From Spirogloea muscicola (taxonomy: Eukaryota > Streptophyta > Zygnematophyceae > Spirogloeales > Spirogloeaceae), in the NCBI GenBank assembly GCA_009602725.1, contig WELB01000088.1:196048-260047 (forward strand): a stretch of 64,000 nt of DNA. Direction: 5' to 3'. The translations under genes and the position numbers were made by a program. Shown in pieces: positions 23,934 through 46,566 of this stretch. The notes below the pieces were generated by a model, which made no database searches, had not been told where the DNA came from, and saw only the letters and a list, made by a program, of their open reading frames with translations. Each line of letters begins with the position of its first letter. Position 1 is the first letter of the stretch.

Positions 23934-24178
23934 GGTCTCACGGAGGCGTCCTTGGCTGGCCTGATCACGCCATCTGCTTCTGTGCATGCAAGCCATAGTC
24001 CTGACGAGAGGTCAACAAACCTATACACGGCAAGATCAAGATCAATTAGTTTGGATGCATGAGTGGGTGGTCCGCAGCGCTAATGCCGGTCAGCGCACAC
24101 CTATGCTCTAGTGCTATGACCTTACTTGCACCGTCGTGGAATGATCTACATGGCTACTAGAAAGTAGCTCTCTCAATT

Positions 24179-24400
24179 GGGGCGAGGGCTGTGAACAGCC
24201 CGAAAAGATATTGACAAGGTCCGAAGGGCCCGAAAAGTGCTGAAAGGCAATACTGAGCAGGGACCATGTAGGATGATCATAGTAACCTCTACTTAGTAGC
24301 CGCAAGTCAGAAAGACCAGCCGCCGGGAAGCAATCCCCTTGACGAAAGCCAGAGGCTGTCTGTCACAAGGCATGACAGCCTCTGCACGCAGTCCTCACCT
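24179..24400 (-). mobile_element. 3' end of a non-LTR-like retroelement with perfect tail hairpin
   Basis: The minus strand reads a short coding end (a Gly-Phe-Arg-Gln-Gly-Asp segment, then LRLLSRGY) matching the other copies' C-termini. Behind it come GGGCCCTTCGGACCTTGTCA and TTTTCGGGCTGTTCACAGCC followed by CTCGCCCC, ending at 24179. GGGCTG-TTCA-CAGCCC is a perfect 6-bp hairpin. Confidence 0.6.
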
Positions 24401-25399
24401 TCGCTGCAGAAAGCTTGCCAGTGGACTTTCAGCAAGCATAGTGCCCACAACGCAGGGCCTCCATGTAGCTGGACCTCATTGCAGATGTTGATTACTACCT
24501 TGTAAGGCAAGAATTACATCGTCATACATGTGAAACGGTGCATTGTCGGTTGGCTGCTTGTAATGCTGACAGCTGCTTTCCCACCCCTCAGCTCAGACAG
24601 TGAGCACGTTTCCGTGGACGCCGCCACTAGTCAGACAAGGGAAAATAGAGAAGCAGCTGTTCCGAGGGGGGCAAGGGTTGGTATAATGAGGCACTGTAAC
24701 TTGCCCTTCTCTTCTTGGAGAGGTGTGCCCATGAGGTCCAACATGCAGAGCAATCCTGTGTGATTGGATGCGCTGCTCTGCGAGCATCATGACACCTCTC
24801 CAACAACACAACATGGGCTCTTGTCCGATAACCAGCTCTCCACTCCACCCCGTCATTTTCTTCCTGGGATATTATCCACCCTCTTTGAGTCAATCTATTG
24901 TCTGTCCACCCTTTGTGGGTATATCTACTGTGTGCTGAGCTTTCACAGCCATCGCCCCTGTTCAGGAGAGCTACTTGTCTGGGCAGGCCTCTCACAACCC
25001 CGCCCCGTTAAGAAGAACCAGCTTCTTCTGCGAAGCCCTCGCCTCTTAATAAGCTGCTCTCCTCTTTCCTTCTTCATTCAGATTAAGCTGGTCTTAAGGA
25101 GCCATTTCCTTAAATTCGAAGCTGCTTCTTTGAAAGCTGCTCTCTCCTCTGAGTGGGGCTGCGTGGGGCTTCACTCTGCAGAGCTCCCATCCTTAGCACT
25201 AGCTTTTGCCTTAATAGGATGTTAGCTTGGTTTGACCTCCCGTTGTAATCATGCGCGCCACGACCTCCTCTCCTCTTTTGTGGGCTGGCTTTTACAACCC
25301 TCGCCCCCTTCAAACGAGCAACTTAGATCTGGAAAAGCTTACTCCTTTGCGGCAGCGTAAAGAGTAGTACATCTGTGTGGAAAAAACTCTTTCATTAGA
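24401..25399. other. Repeat island, spacer with three plus-strand tail copies
   Basis: Holds tail-like copies at 24935-24956 (TTTCACAGCCATCGCCCC), 24979-25007 (GGGCAGGCCTCTCACAACCC then CGCCCC) and 25275-25308 (GGGCTGGCTTTTACAACCC then TCGCCCC). All three are on the plus strand, opposite to the coding fragments on either side. No coding frame recognised between them. Confidence 0.45.
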
Positions 25400-26535
25400 G
25401 GGGCGATGGCTGTGAATGGCCAGCCCAAAGAGAAGGCGCGCGGGGCGCATGAAAAGAAATGAATGCCAATTTAAGCCAATACATCGTTCAGGCAGAGTCT
25501 AGGGCAAACTAAACAGGGCTACATGATACGGAGACCGAAACTAAGGTGCCTAAGGTGACATCAGTACCCACGGGTGAGCACAAACAACTCCGACAAGCTA
25601 ACTTGGGGAGCTGGAGCGCCGCCACAAAAGCCGGAGGCCTGACTTAGAGCGCGCCCTGCACGTTGATGAAGAGCCAATGCTTGCGAGCGCTGCAAATTAA
25701 GGGAGAGCCGCATTCCATAACATGCAACTAAGGCTTGCGGAATGCTGGAGTGGCCCAAGCTGCCCCCCCGACTTCGACGACGCGCATTAACCAGCCGGGC
25801 CAGATGCTGGATCAGGGAGGACCATTTTACGCCGTAGCCTCCGTGCATATCCATGGCACACGATAATAAAATAAAATAAAGATGGTCCCATTGGGGATGG
25901 TCCTGGTAGTGCCGCTCCTTCTTGCGCTCCGCGCCGGACGTGGCCCAGCCAGACACGGTTGACGTGGGTGCGCCAGCCTTGCCAGTGTTGTATGCGTCGA
26001 TCAGTACTACGTCCAGGAGCAGACGAGGCCCACCGCCCCAGGGGGGTGGCGACCACATCCAGACGCCGCACGCATGGCTTGCGGCGCCTTGAGGAGATTG
26101 GCATGATGCCGAACACCTCCATCGCCGGATGATACCCCGCCTCTCGCACAATTCCAAACATAGTGTCCCTGAGTAAGTCGTGGGAGGCAATGCGCTCACC
26201 CCCCTCAACCATCTCAGCATACGAGCAGCTAGATCGAGCTTGTCATCGGCAATGTGGCCACACTCGCACTGTCGGATGCCAGCCAAGCAAGGGGGGGGGA
26301 GGCCGAGGTGGTGGTGGAGCGCTGTGCGAAACAGGTTGTCTGTGAGTCGAAGGGACTCGTATATCGGCAGAGCGTTTAGCCACTCAGACGCGCCCGGGGA
26401 GCTGATGGAAAGGAGCCGGGTGAGGCCACATCCATCGTCCTTGAGCAGTCCCTTCAATTCAGAGGCGGCCTGCACGTCCGCAGCGTGAGTGTAGTGCGCC
26501 TGCGCTCTCCTGTCAGAACAGCGTGCCCATGCCAC
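25400..26535 (-). mobile_element. Longest copy of the non-LTR-like retroelement (3' part, decayed)
   Basis: A minus-strand reading frame of 324 codons (26535-25561) resembles the region downstream of the reverse transcriptase in non-LTR polyproteins: SEWLNALPIYESLRLTDNLF, FRTALHHHLGLPPP, CECGH (start of a Cys/His motif) and, at the end, a GYGVKWSSLIQHLARLVNAR segment, MRLSLNLQRSQALALHQRAG and LTRGY. The middle loses similarity in this frame, and family-like sequence continues in another frame around 26212-25900, so the copy is broken. The 3' UTR ends with the shared tail GGGCTGGCCATTCACAGCC-ATCGCCCC (25430-25400). No endonuclease or RT catalytic domain lies in the window. Class assignment to LINE is by architecture and is not firm. 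Confidence 0.6.
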
Positions 26536-27931
26536 AACATCTGCATGACCCTGTAAGTGTTGATAAAGAGCGCGAGAAGTTATGCAGTGCTGCGGTTAGG
26601 GAAAGCTGGAAGGGCAGGTTGCAACACCCGCTATAGCGGGTGCTAAAACAGCCTAGCCCCTAAGGATGAAGCGACTGGAGATGGTGGAGGCCACTTGGGC
26701 CCAGCAACCCAGGTGAGCTGCTTGGGACAGGCGAGCCAGTGGACGGCACCCAAGGCCGCCTTTGCTGGTAGGAAGGGTACCCAGAATAGAGAGTGAAGAG
26801 GCGTGGAGAGGCTATCTAGATCTGACGGGCAGGTGGCTTCTGTGTCACAACTCCTAAGAAAAACATGAGTGAACAAACGAAGGAAGACGCTTGACAGAGA
26901 GAACGTCATGTGGCAGACAGGACAAGGGCGGCCCATCAGCAGTGCACTTCCTACCATAGCAGGAAGCGCGGCCAGATTGACTGGTGGCTGGGAAAGGCCA
27001 GCCCAAAGGAATGGACAAGGTCTGAAGCTTACCATAGAACCTGCCGCCAACGCCAATTTCGCCATCCCCGCCGTTAACGGAGCGCCCTTGTCTGTGGCGG
27101 CACCGAGCTTTAACGGCGCTGCCGGCCGCCGGGGGCAGCGTCAACCAAACAGTGGCTGTGAGTGGCATCGGCGTGCACGTGCGGCCGGAGGCCGACACGC
27201 GGCGTCCGACGTGGCAGGAGTTCTGCCAGATGGGGCGGCCGAGCAGAAGGCCCTACGAGCCCCTTCCGCCACGGGGACATTGCTAGGCCGTCCGATCGCA
27301 TGAGTGGACGGTCGAAGCCCCTCGATCGGCCCCCCGGGTTAGCGGGGGGGGGGCGGCACCCTCGGAGCGAGGCCTTGGGGCGGCCACGGTGCAAAGCGCC
27401 GCGCTTGGCGTGGCCGCCTGTGCGCCGTCGGATCCTGCCCCCGACTCCCAACCCGATAGCTGCCGAAGCGCCTGGATGGTCCCCCCCAACCGGGGCCCCC
27501 CCCTGACGTCCACCGAGCCATTGCCCCATCATCCCGCAAGTGCTTTCAGAATCCCACACTATTATCCTACATGGTACTGGCTGCCTTGGTGATAATGAGC
27601 ACTAGCACTATCTCGGCCCCTTTGTGACCTTGTCAATCTTGTCGGGCAACAGCTTCTCACCGCCCTCATGGGGAAATGGGGGAATTGGGGCAATTTTCCA
27701 GCCCCTCTTCTCAATGGGCGAGCACTTTCTTCGAGAATTTCTTTTGGGGAAAGTGCTTCCCTCTGTACTTGGCCACGCAGTAAGCGCTCCATTGTTGAGC
27801 TCGCGTTCTTATCAGAGCCACCGTCGGTTCAAGTCACTCGAGTCAGACCGCCCCCCCCCCTCGCCGCCGCCGCTGTGACCAGGCGCAAGCGCCAGCCCCT
27901 GCGGAGTGCGCTCGCCGCCTCTTGCGCCGCC
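26536..27931. other. Repeat island and FtsH upstream region
   Basis: Contains a minus-strand tail copy at 26981-27008 (GGGCTGGCCTTTCCCAGCC) and a plus-strand copy at about 27610-27672 (GACCTTGTCAATCTTGTCGG then GCAACAGCTTCTCACCGCCC). GC-rich open DNA at 27030-27560 has no family match I recognise. The last 250 bases are the probable FtsH promoter and 5' UTR. Confidence 0.45.
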
Positions 27932-31772
<3,841 letters not shown>

Positions 31773-32557
31773 AGGGAACGTTAATAGTAGATACCTGTGC
31801 ACTATATTGTGCTCAACTATCTATGTGCCATTTTCATTTTTATGCCTTCACATTGTACTAGATGACAAGGTGAACACTGGTGACAGCCTGTCCCAGGGTT
31901 GTCAGCAAAGTTGTATTCAGCAAAGTTGTATTATCTTCTGTGCTGTGAAATAAGAAGCTCTTGAATAGGTGGCTCGCAAATGTCCTGTTGCATTGAAGAA
32001 TTTCCGACGCTCCTTTGTATATCCAAGAAAGTAATGAAAACGATACTGTGCACCATGCTGTGCATTTGTTAGCACTACTCTCTTGTAGTCTGCCCACACG
32101 AGCAATGCACAACACGCTGAACAATGTCTTGAAGTTCTATACCAGTACAGTCAGTGCAACAGCTGTTAAAGGGTAGGATGTGGGGATAAAAGTCCCATCA
32201 AAACACCTCTTAGTGCTTTGCAGTGTCGGGCCCGTATCTGTCCAGGTGGCAGGCACTCTAGCATCCTGGTCATCAGAGACCCTCTGTTGCTCTGCGAAAG
32301 TCAGCATCGGGGCAGCTGCCATGGTGTCGGCATGGCCCTCCTCAGGACTCCGCATAAGTTGGCATGTATCTTCAGGCACACAAAATTTGCTTTTCTTGCA
32401 ATGTAACAGTGTAGTTGACTTGTCAAGTATTCCGGCAGACTCAAATTTTGTGTGCCTGAACTGAAGAAAAGCTGTGGCGAATGATCGGGAACTTCCGCTT
32501 CAAAATAACAGTTCTTAAGAGCATGGTCAGGCTAGGCATCTCCGAATTGAATGTAAA
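31773..32557. other. Convergent intergenic region
   Basis: Between the 3' ends of FtsH (+) and the CxxCxG protein (-). A short direct repeat (TCAGCAAAGTTGTATT, 31903-31930 area) is present. No gene recognised. Confidence 0.4.
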
Positions 32558-33123
32558 TCAATTTCCTGCAACACTGCAGGGCCACCGCTTGGCGTACTCC
32601 TGCCACGCTGTCCAGGCGTCGGGATCTGGGAGGCCGCAGATGAGGCACGGCACCACCTTGCGACCGAAGCACGACTTGCAGCGCGCCATGCCCACCTTGC
32701 TCGACACCCCTGCCCGCATTACATACATGACAATGGCACAGATCAGAATTATCGCAGCAATTAGCAAGCGGCTCTTAGCGCTATTGGCACTTAGCGAGGT
32801 GCTGCACCTGCAAGGCCGGGCTTGGTGGGGTAGGCGCCGGCGCCGCCGCAGCGCCCGCACTCCATCCAGCGCCGCCGCGAGCCGCACAGGCAGCACCACC
32901 CGAGCTCCTCGCTCTCGAACGGCGGCGGCACGGTCCCGCCCTGCAGGCCAGACCGGGCGCGGGGCCCCAAGCGGCTCGGGTCCGCGCCCAAGAAGATGGT
33001 CTGCAGACTCCGCTCCACGCCGCCGCCGTCACCCCCGCCGTTGTCCCCATTGCCAGTCTCTCGGCTACCGCAGGAGTTATGGGCAGTGCCAACGGCGGCG
33101 GCCGTGCCCATCTCGTCCACAAC

Positions 33124-33165
<42 letters not shown>

Positions 33166-33295
33166 CTCACCACTACTTCCGACGCTGTCCATGGCGTCGT
33201 CCTCGTCGTCCGCTGCCACCGGCGGTGCACGGCTGGCCTTCCGGGGGCCCAGCCGCGCAGGCTCTGCGCCGGAGAAGATGGCGGCCCAGTGCGGA

Positions 33296-33326
<31 letters not shown>

Positions 33327-33426
33327 GGCCGTTGTGCTCCGAGGAGCCGTCGCCGCAAGCTGCGGCGGCCGCCACGGCCGGCGGGAGGGCGGGCCTCCTA
33401 GGCGAGATCGTCGTCGTCGAAGTCAT
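32558..33426 (-). CDS. CxxCxG (DnaJ-type) zinc-finger protein, 2 exons
   Basis: Exons 33426-32808 and 32709-32558, joined in phase 1, give up to 256 residues. Two Cys pairs typical of DnaJ/BSD2-like zinc domains occur: CCLCGSRRRWMECGRCGGAG in exon 1 and CKSCFGRKVVPCLICG in exon 2. Family members such as BSD2, PSA2 and LQY1 are plastid assembly chaperones; that role here is inference. Upstream is an acidic run of ten Asp coded by a CGT microsatellite, and two copies of an IF-x-GA-x-P-x-RLGPR motif (IFSGAEPARLGPRK and IFLGADPSRLGPRA). The ATG at 33426 overlaps another possible coding end (33398-33520) in a different frame, so the real start may be further in, for instance at the Met before DSVGSS. 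Confidence 0.6.
33121..33166. repeat. CGT trinucleotide microsatellite
   Basis: About 14 near-perfect CGT units; on the minus strand they code for the poly-Asp run of the zinc-finger protein. Confidence 0.85.
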
Positions 33427-33470
33427 CACCAAAGGCGTCGAAAAAGTCGGCGTCCGCCAGCCTCTCGGCG

Positions 33471-33507
<37 letters not shown>

Positions 33508-33520
33508 GCCCGCCGAGGCC
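33398..33520 (-). CDS. Possible acidic C-terminus cut by an assembly gap
   Basis: From the N gap, a minus-strand frame reads a Gly run, then ERLADADFFDAFGDDFDDDD and L-A-stop (stop 33400-33398). This looks like a genuine acidic protein end. It may be the last exon of the phosducin-like gene whose start lies on the other side of the gap, on the same strand; frame continuity cannot be checked. It overlaps the N-terminal codons proposed for the zinc-finger gene. Confidence 0.35.
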
Positions 33521-34017
33521 NNNNNNNNNNNNNNNNNNNNNNNNNNNNNNNNNNNNNNNNNNNNNNNNNNNNNNNNNNNNNNNNNNNNNNNNNNNNNNNN
33601 NNNNNNNNNNNNNNNNNNNNNNNNNNNNNNNNNNNNNNNNNNNNNNNNNNNNNNNNNNNNNNNNNNNNNNNNNNNNNNNNNNNNNNNNNNNNNNNNNNNN
33701 NNNNNNNNNNNNNNNNNNNNNNNNNNNNNNNNNNNNNNNNNNNNNNNNNNNNNNNNNNNNNNNNNNNNNNNNNNNNNNNNNNNNNNNNNNNNNNNNNNNN
33801 NNNNNNNNNNNNNNNNNNNNNNNNNNNNNNNNNNNNNNNNNNNNNNNNNNNNNNNNNNNNNNNNNNNNNNNNNNNNNNNNNNNNNNNNNNNNNNNNNNNN
33901 NNNNNNNNNNNNNNNNNNNNNNNNNNNNNNNNNNNNNNNNNNNNNNNNNNNNNNNNNNNNNNNNNNNNNNNNNNNNNNNNNNNNNNNNNNNNNNNNNNNN
34001 NNNNNNNNNNNNNNNNN
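33521..34017. other. Assembly gap (497 N)
   Basis: Unknown sequence between GC-rich triplet-repeat DNA and the phosducin-like start. Confidence 0.99.
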
Positions 34018-41624
<7,607 letters not shown>

Positions 41625-42698
41625 AGAAGCTTGCTTAGAGCTTGGTTGATATCTTCTAATGGCGGAGCCTATCTGAGGACTTAGCAAGCCGTGCTCTTGC
41701 ACAATCTTAGTTGGGACTGGCTCTATTTGGGCCTCTTGCTGAGCAAGCTGCGCCGAGTGACTGCAGACGTCTGAAGTGCGGTAGCAGCCCCTCTTTGCTG
41801 AGCTGAAGCGCTTGCCAAGTGCTGACTTGGTCTTAAGCACTGCCGACATGTACTTAAAGCCGCTCGCGGCTAGAATGCTCTGTGTTGCATTGAAGTCGAC
41901 CTCTTGTGGCAGGCTTACTGAGCATCTTGTGGCCAATAATGAACTACAAAAAGCAACGATCCCTAGAGCTGGCGACTGGCTAGATCTGCTCAATTTGATT
42001 GAGCTGCTAGATGGCCGTGTACTTAAGGCTTGCGCTAGGCTACTCATGGCTGCTGAGACCATATTGAGCTTAACCAACCCTTGCAGCTGGGGGCAAAGGT
42101 GAAGTATACAATAATAGCTGCGCACATAATCTCAGGATTTCGATGGTATGGCAGACTCGTTGTGCTTGCCCTTGTCCAGACTTGCCTGGATGCGCTGTAT
42201 TGCCTGCCGATACAGCTCGCAGAAGCTCTCCGTGTTCTCGTAGGCTCTGTAAAACCTTGCACTGCTTCTGCCTTTAGCTGCGCACAGAAGTGAAGGCGCT
42301 CCAACTCTGAGAATGTGGACCATGAACCAAGTCATGACCACAATGTGACGAGCTCAAGGCTTATACAACACCTTATGCACGTAAGAAGGCATGTCAAACT
42401 GAAGCAGCTCAGATGCTCATGACGGACTGCATGTTGACAATATATTGCTTGGTATGCAAGGAGACATATGTGGGTAAACTTGGCTTCTGCTGGAATTAAA
42501 GAGGTAATTTTGCCTCGTATGAAGCGCATGCTGCTAGTGTCTAGGAAGGGCCTGGTGTAGCAGTTATTGACATCCTGTCCAAGGTGATAACAATAACAGG
42601 TGTGAATGGTAAGCCACAATGAGTACAGCAGATTGATGTTGTGCTTGTCTACTCCAAGTAGCTAACTCCGCAATGTCTTCTGGCATCCCTGCACTTAC
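41625..42698. other. Convergent region; may hold the last AP2-gene exons
   Basis: The first part is the synthetase 3' UTR. On the minus strand at about 42341-42132 a helical, coding-like stretch reads KGRSSARFYRAYENTESFCE then LYRQAIQRIQASLD, and another at about 42590-42480 reads DVNNCYTRPFLDTSSMRFIR. Either could be a C-terminal exon of the AP2 gene, but no junction chain could be completed. Confidence 0.35.
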
Positions 42699-45600
42699 AT
42701 TTGCATTTGCAGCCTCTGTCTCGTTGATGTACTCTGAGATGCAGAAGTTTGTCTTGGCATCCAGACCTCTCTCTACGATGAGTGCCCTGAGGCATCACCA
42801 GGACGATTTTTCTGTCATCGTGCTCACATTCCACAGAGCATGCTAGGCAAAGTTGCTTGATTTTTTAAGGAACACAACTTCTTTCTTCATTTGAGAGGAG
42901 GCAAGGAGACGGCTTGAACTCTATGAGAAGGCGCTGAGGGCACTCAAGAATTAGCGAAATCACATGGGAACAGTGTAGGGGAAAAAGGGCGAAGAAGTGG
43001 GGTGAGGATGGAGGAGAGAGACCGAGGAGTTGGTTTACAATATATGATTAAGGGATGGAAGGTGGGGGAAGGGACCCAGTAATGACGACGAAAGTGGGGA
43101 AGGGTGGACGTGAATTGGGGTGGAAAGTGGGCGGGCGTGGAAGAGCCCCAGCAGGCATGCTCACACTAACAGGTGCGCAAATGCTGTGTGCAAATGCAAT
43201 GGTAAGGGAGCCGTCAGAAGTCGGGGTGAAAAGCTTAGTACCTGTCATAACCGCGAGCTGCTTCTTCCTCGGTCTCGTAGATTCCGAAGGAAACATTTTT
43301 CCTCCCGTCAAAGGAGCCGATGCGAGCCTCCCATCGCCCATGGTGCCCAGACACGCCGCGGTATGGTGATTTGCCCCTCGCATATGCACTGCAAAATTTC
43401 AGGAGTTTAGCTTTAGGGATGCAATCATTCAGCCTGTCTTTGTGATAGCTCAAGCCATAAACTCAAGTACACCACTAGGGTCTACTTTGCATGTGATGCA
43501 GATGGAATTGAGGGGCATATGCATAGTGGTAGCCTTCATATGTGTGTCTGAGAAGCCAATCTAGTGGCTCATTATCCAGTAGTACGATACCTGCTCTGGC
43601 GCCGCAAGTACGCAACCATAGCCTCTCTTGGCAAGCCTTTCAATTGCTCAAGGTTGACCCGATACTGAATTGAGTCGAAGTTTGTTGGTGTTGTGGGTCC
43701 TTTGCACCAGAGTGCTGCTATATCATATGCCCTGTTGTCATGCACATCAAGTATGGCGGCTGAGATGGCACGCCACACAGAAGGAGATTCGTGGCCACTT
43801 ATCATCCCCTGTTTGTTTACTGCTGCCTACGTGCATCCGCAAAGTATCTACTGACCTTGCTGCAGCTATCTCGCTGTCATAGCCACCTGATACACAAGAG
43901 ACGTCAAGGGTGTACGAGGACAGCCTATCAGTCCGCATGTTTGCGTTGAGCTTACATCGGGCAATAGTTTTTATGCAAATAATTTAGGATTGAAGCCAAA
44001 CCCATGCAAACCACTAGGTGCATTGTGATCATCCCCCTACACCAGTGAGAGTCCATTCTGCAGGAGCTTCGTATCGAACAAAGTGAATAAAAGAATACCT
44101 AAATATAGCTGCTTTTTCTGGACCCATAGAGACGCTTCCCAGCGTTTTGTCAACCTGAAAAGAAATGCGTTAATGGCCACATAAGTCATAATAACTGCCA
44201 TACTCGTAGCAACTTGCTGAGTGCATATTATGGCTATGTAGCTGAATGACACTTGTAGCGCTCTTCTGTAGCAGATATTGTAGCTTTGTCCTGGCTATAG
44301 AGCCAGATGGCTAAGTGATGAGCAGCCTCTGTAGTTCGTACCTATGCTGACTGACGCCACGATAACTTGATGTTCCTGGGCTCGTGTGTTTAGGAGTATT
44401 ATTGGCCGTCATTCCGCTTGGTGACTGTCTTGCACCATCTTCGACATCAGTGGACTCGCAGTCACTGGCCTGCTTAATTGTAAGCCTACCTTGACGTTGC
44501 TTCTTGTCGCAAAAGCGTCTCAATGACTTCCCTGCAGTGACCAATTGGTGGGTAACTATTATCAGTCCCTAACGACTGCACTTCTTGAGCTGTCAAGACT
44601 CGCAAATTTGCAGCAACCTATCCAGCTCTTTGTTGCACTAGGACACTAGGAGTATCACTGCTCTGGACTTTCTCAGGATTGAACGATCTACTGAGCAACT
44701 TATCAGCAGTGAACTTACTGTTTATCTTGACCAGTTGCAAGCGCTTGCTATGAGCTTTGATTTTGCTATCGTTTTCGTGAGTATGCTCCTTGTTGGTTGC
44801 AACAACTTGTTCAAACGCTCTTTTTCTCGTCTCTGCTTGATGCACTGCAAACGTAATACCTAGTAAATGGTGTCAAATTTTTGCTACAAAGGTCCATTGC
44901 AAAGCAAAGGATACAGGTCCCAAAGTATTTCCTGCTGCGACGGACTGCCACGACTATCACAAAGAAATTTGCTACTGAGGTACAATTTCTCAGAGTGTTC
45001 GAAGCCCGTACCCGTGGGGCGCGTGTCCACTTACCAGGTTTTCCACTGGTCTCATCGGTGAGCAGTGTCAGCGCAGGCATGTCGGTGATACGGGTAGAGG
45101 ACACTTCGTGGCGCCTGGTGCAGACTCTTAATGGGGAAATCAGTAGCGCTCCTGATGGGTTCTTGTCCTGAGTACCAGTACTGAGCTGCAGCCATGACGT
45201 GGCCAGGTCTGACTGGACCTCCCAACCTTCTGAAGTTTCCAAGACGTGGTATGTCAAGGAAGGAAGGCCTTGATCAAGTCCCTCATGATCAGTACTTGTG
45301 CTCAGGGTATCTGCAATGATGATGTGCTTCCAGTCAGCGACCTATTCTTCAGCATGGCCAGATTCTGCTTATATAGGCAAGCTTTTCACCATCATTTGCA
45401 CAACTCTGAAATGCAATACAGGCCTACCAAGTGTTTCGCTGCTCTGGAGATGCATGGATGTACTAGATTTGGAACCTTCATTGTACATCACATCGTCCAC
45501 CCTGGCAAGCCACACGCAACGGGCCCTGCATCAATAGCAAACACTCTGCAATTCGTGGAGTGCTGACTTTACTCTTACAGCATGCTTGTGAGAGGTCAAG

Positions 45601-46566
45601 CCCAGGACAATGTCATCGTCCTTGATAAGAAACCCCTGTATGCATTCTTCTCTCTAAGCAGCACGTCGAATCGAATGCCAAGAGCACGACAGTCTTTACA
45701 GTTCACAGGTCAATGTCTGGACATTGAGCAGTTTACCTGTCTTCCAGGTCGGGCCGGTTGCTGCCATACTGGAGTGCCATATCTAAGACATCCACGAGTT
45801 CAGGCTCAACATAACCTTCACTTAGTGGGGAGCTCAAGTGGGGTGGGATCAACTGGCAATCGAAGTCGTCTCTTTTACAATAATCAGTCCATGATGCGGA
45901 CAGTAAATCACTGAAAGACCCATATTCTTCTAGCTTGCCATGTAGATTGTCATATGGCTCAGAGTCTGCAAGTTCGATTGCCATGTGAATGTCATCATTG
46001 TATTGGAGATAGGAATGCTGAAGTGCTATGTCTCACGCCCTTCTACTGGACCGCTAATGACTCACACAATGGCTCCAACATAAGATGGTACTTCGACAGC
46101 TACTGTCCTTATAGCCATTGACAGCTGCAATGAGTGCTTAGAATCGTATGGTCAAGACCTCGGGGCCGCTGCAGTGTCCTTTATCCGGACTTCATTGCTC
46201 ACAAAGCACCACTTAGCTCATTGTGGACGCTAAGGACTTTAATTGAGTAGGCAGCAGATCCGATGCTGCATGCTCACCAGGGCTTTCTCCAGGTCCTTGA
46301 GGAGCCATTTGCATATGCACAGCTGCTTCAGTGTTGGACCATTTGAACGGATCCCATAGTCTGAAGTGGCAAGCGCCACATGATGTTGGTGACACAAGAG
46401 TCTCAGTCAATGACCCATCTTTTATGTCATCCAGCAGATCCCACTCGCCCGAATTCAAATGCTGTACGAGATCAAGCGGCACATCAGCCCAAACAACAAT
46501 CATAAGAATAGATTTTGAAGTCCTCGTGTGCATCATCGACACGTAGCCGACTTCCTGAGGTTGCAA
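42699..46566 (-). CDS. AP2-family transcription factor with two AP2 domains, at least 10 exons
   Basis: DNA-binding regulator of the AP2/ANT type. Exons found, 5' to 3': 46566-46278, 45965-45737, 45525-45476, 45229-45035, 44844-44719, 44531-44342, 44154-44099, 43886-43856, 43731-43591, 43388-43242, 42786-42699. Domain R1 spans five exons: SSYRGVSQHR, TKRWEASLWVQKKQLYLGGY, DSEIAAARAYDIAALWCKG and TNFDSIQY. The linker is NLEQLKGLPREAMVAYLRRQ. Domain R2 follows: GKSPYRGVSGHHGRWEARIG, NVSFGIYETEEEAARGYDRA, then LIVERGLDAKTNF. Conserved YRGV, WEA and the AAR-YD end are intact in both. The N-terminal 300 residues are acidic to mixed with no domain I recognise (WDLLDDIKDGS, FSDLLSASW). The small exon 45525-45476 is the least certain. 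Start ATG 46566 is provisional, and the 3' end after residue N-A-N at 42699 was not found. Confidence 0.8.

Noticed and set aside
32996-33510. Plus-strand Ser/Val-rich frames opposite the zinc-finger gene
   Set aside because: They are the antisense of the Asp and Ala repeats; the minus strand carries the Cys motifs and a good intron.
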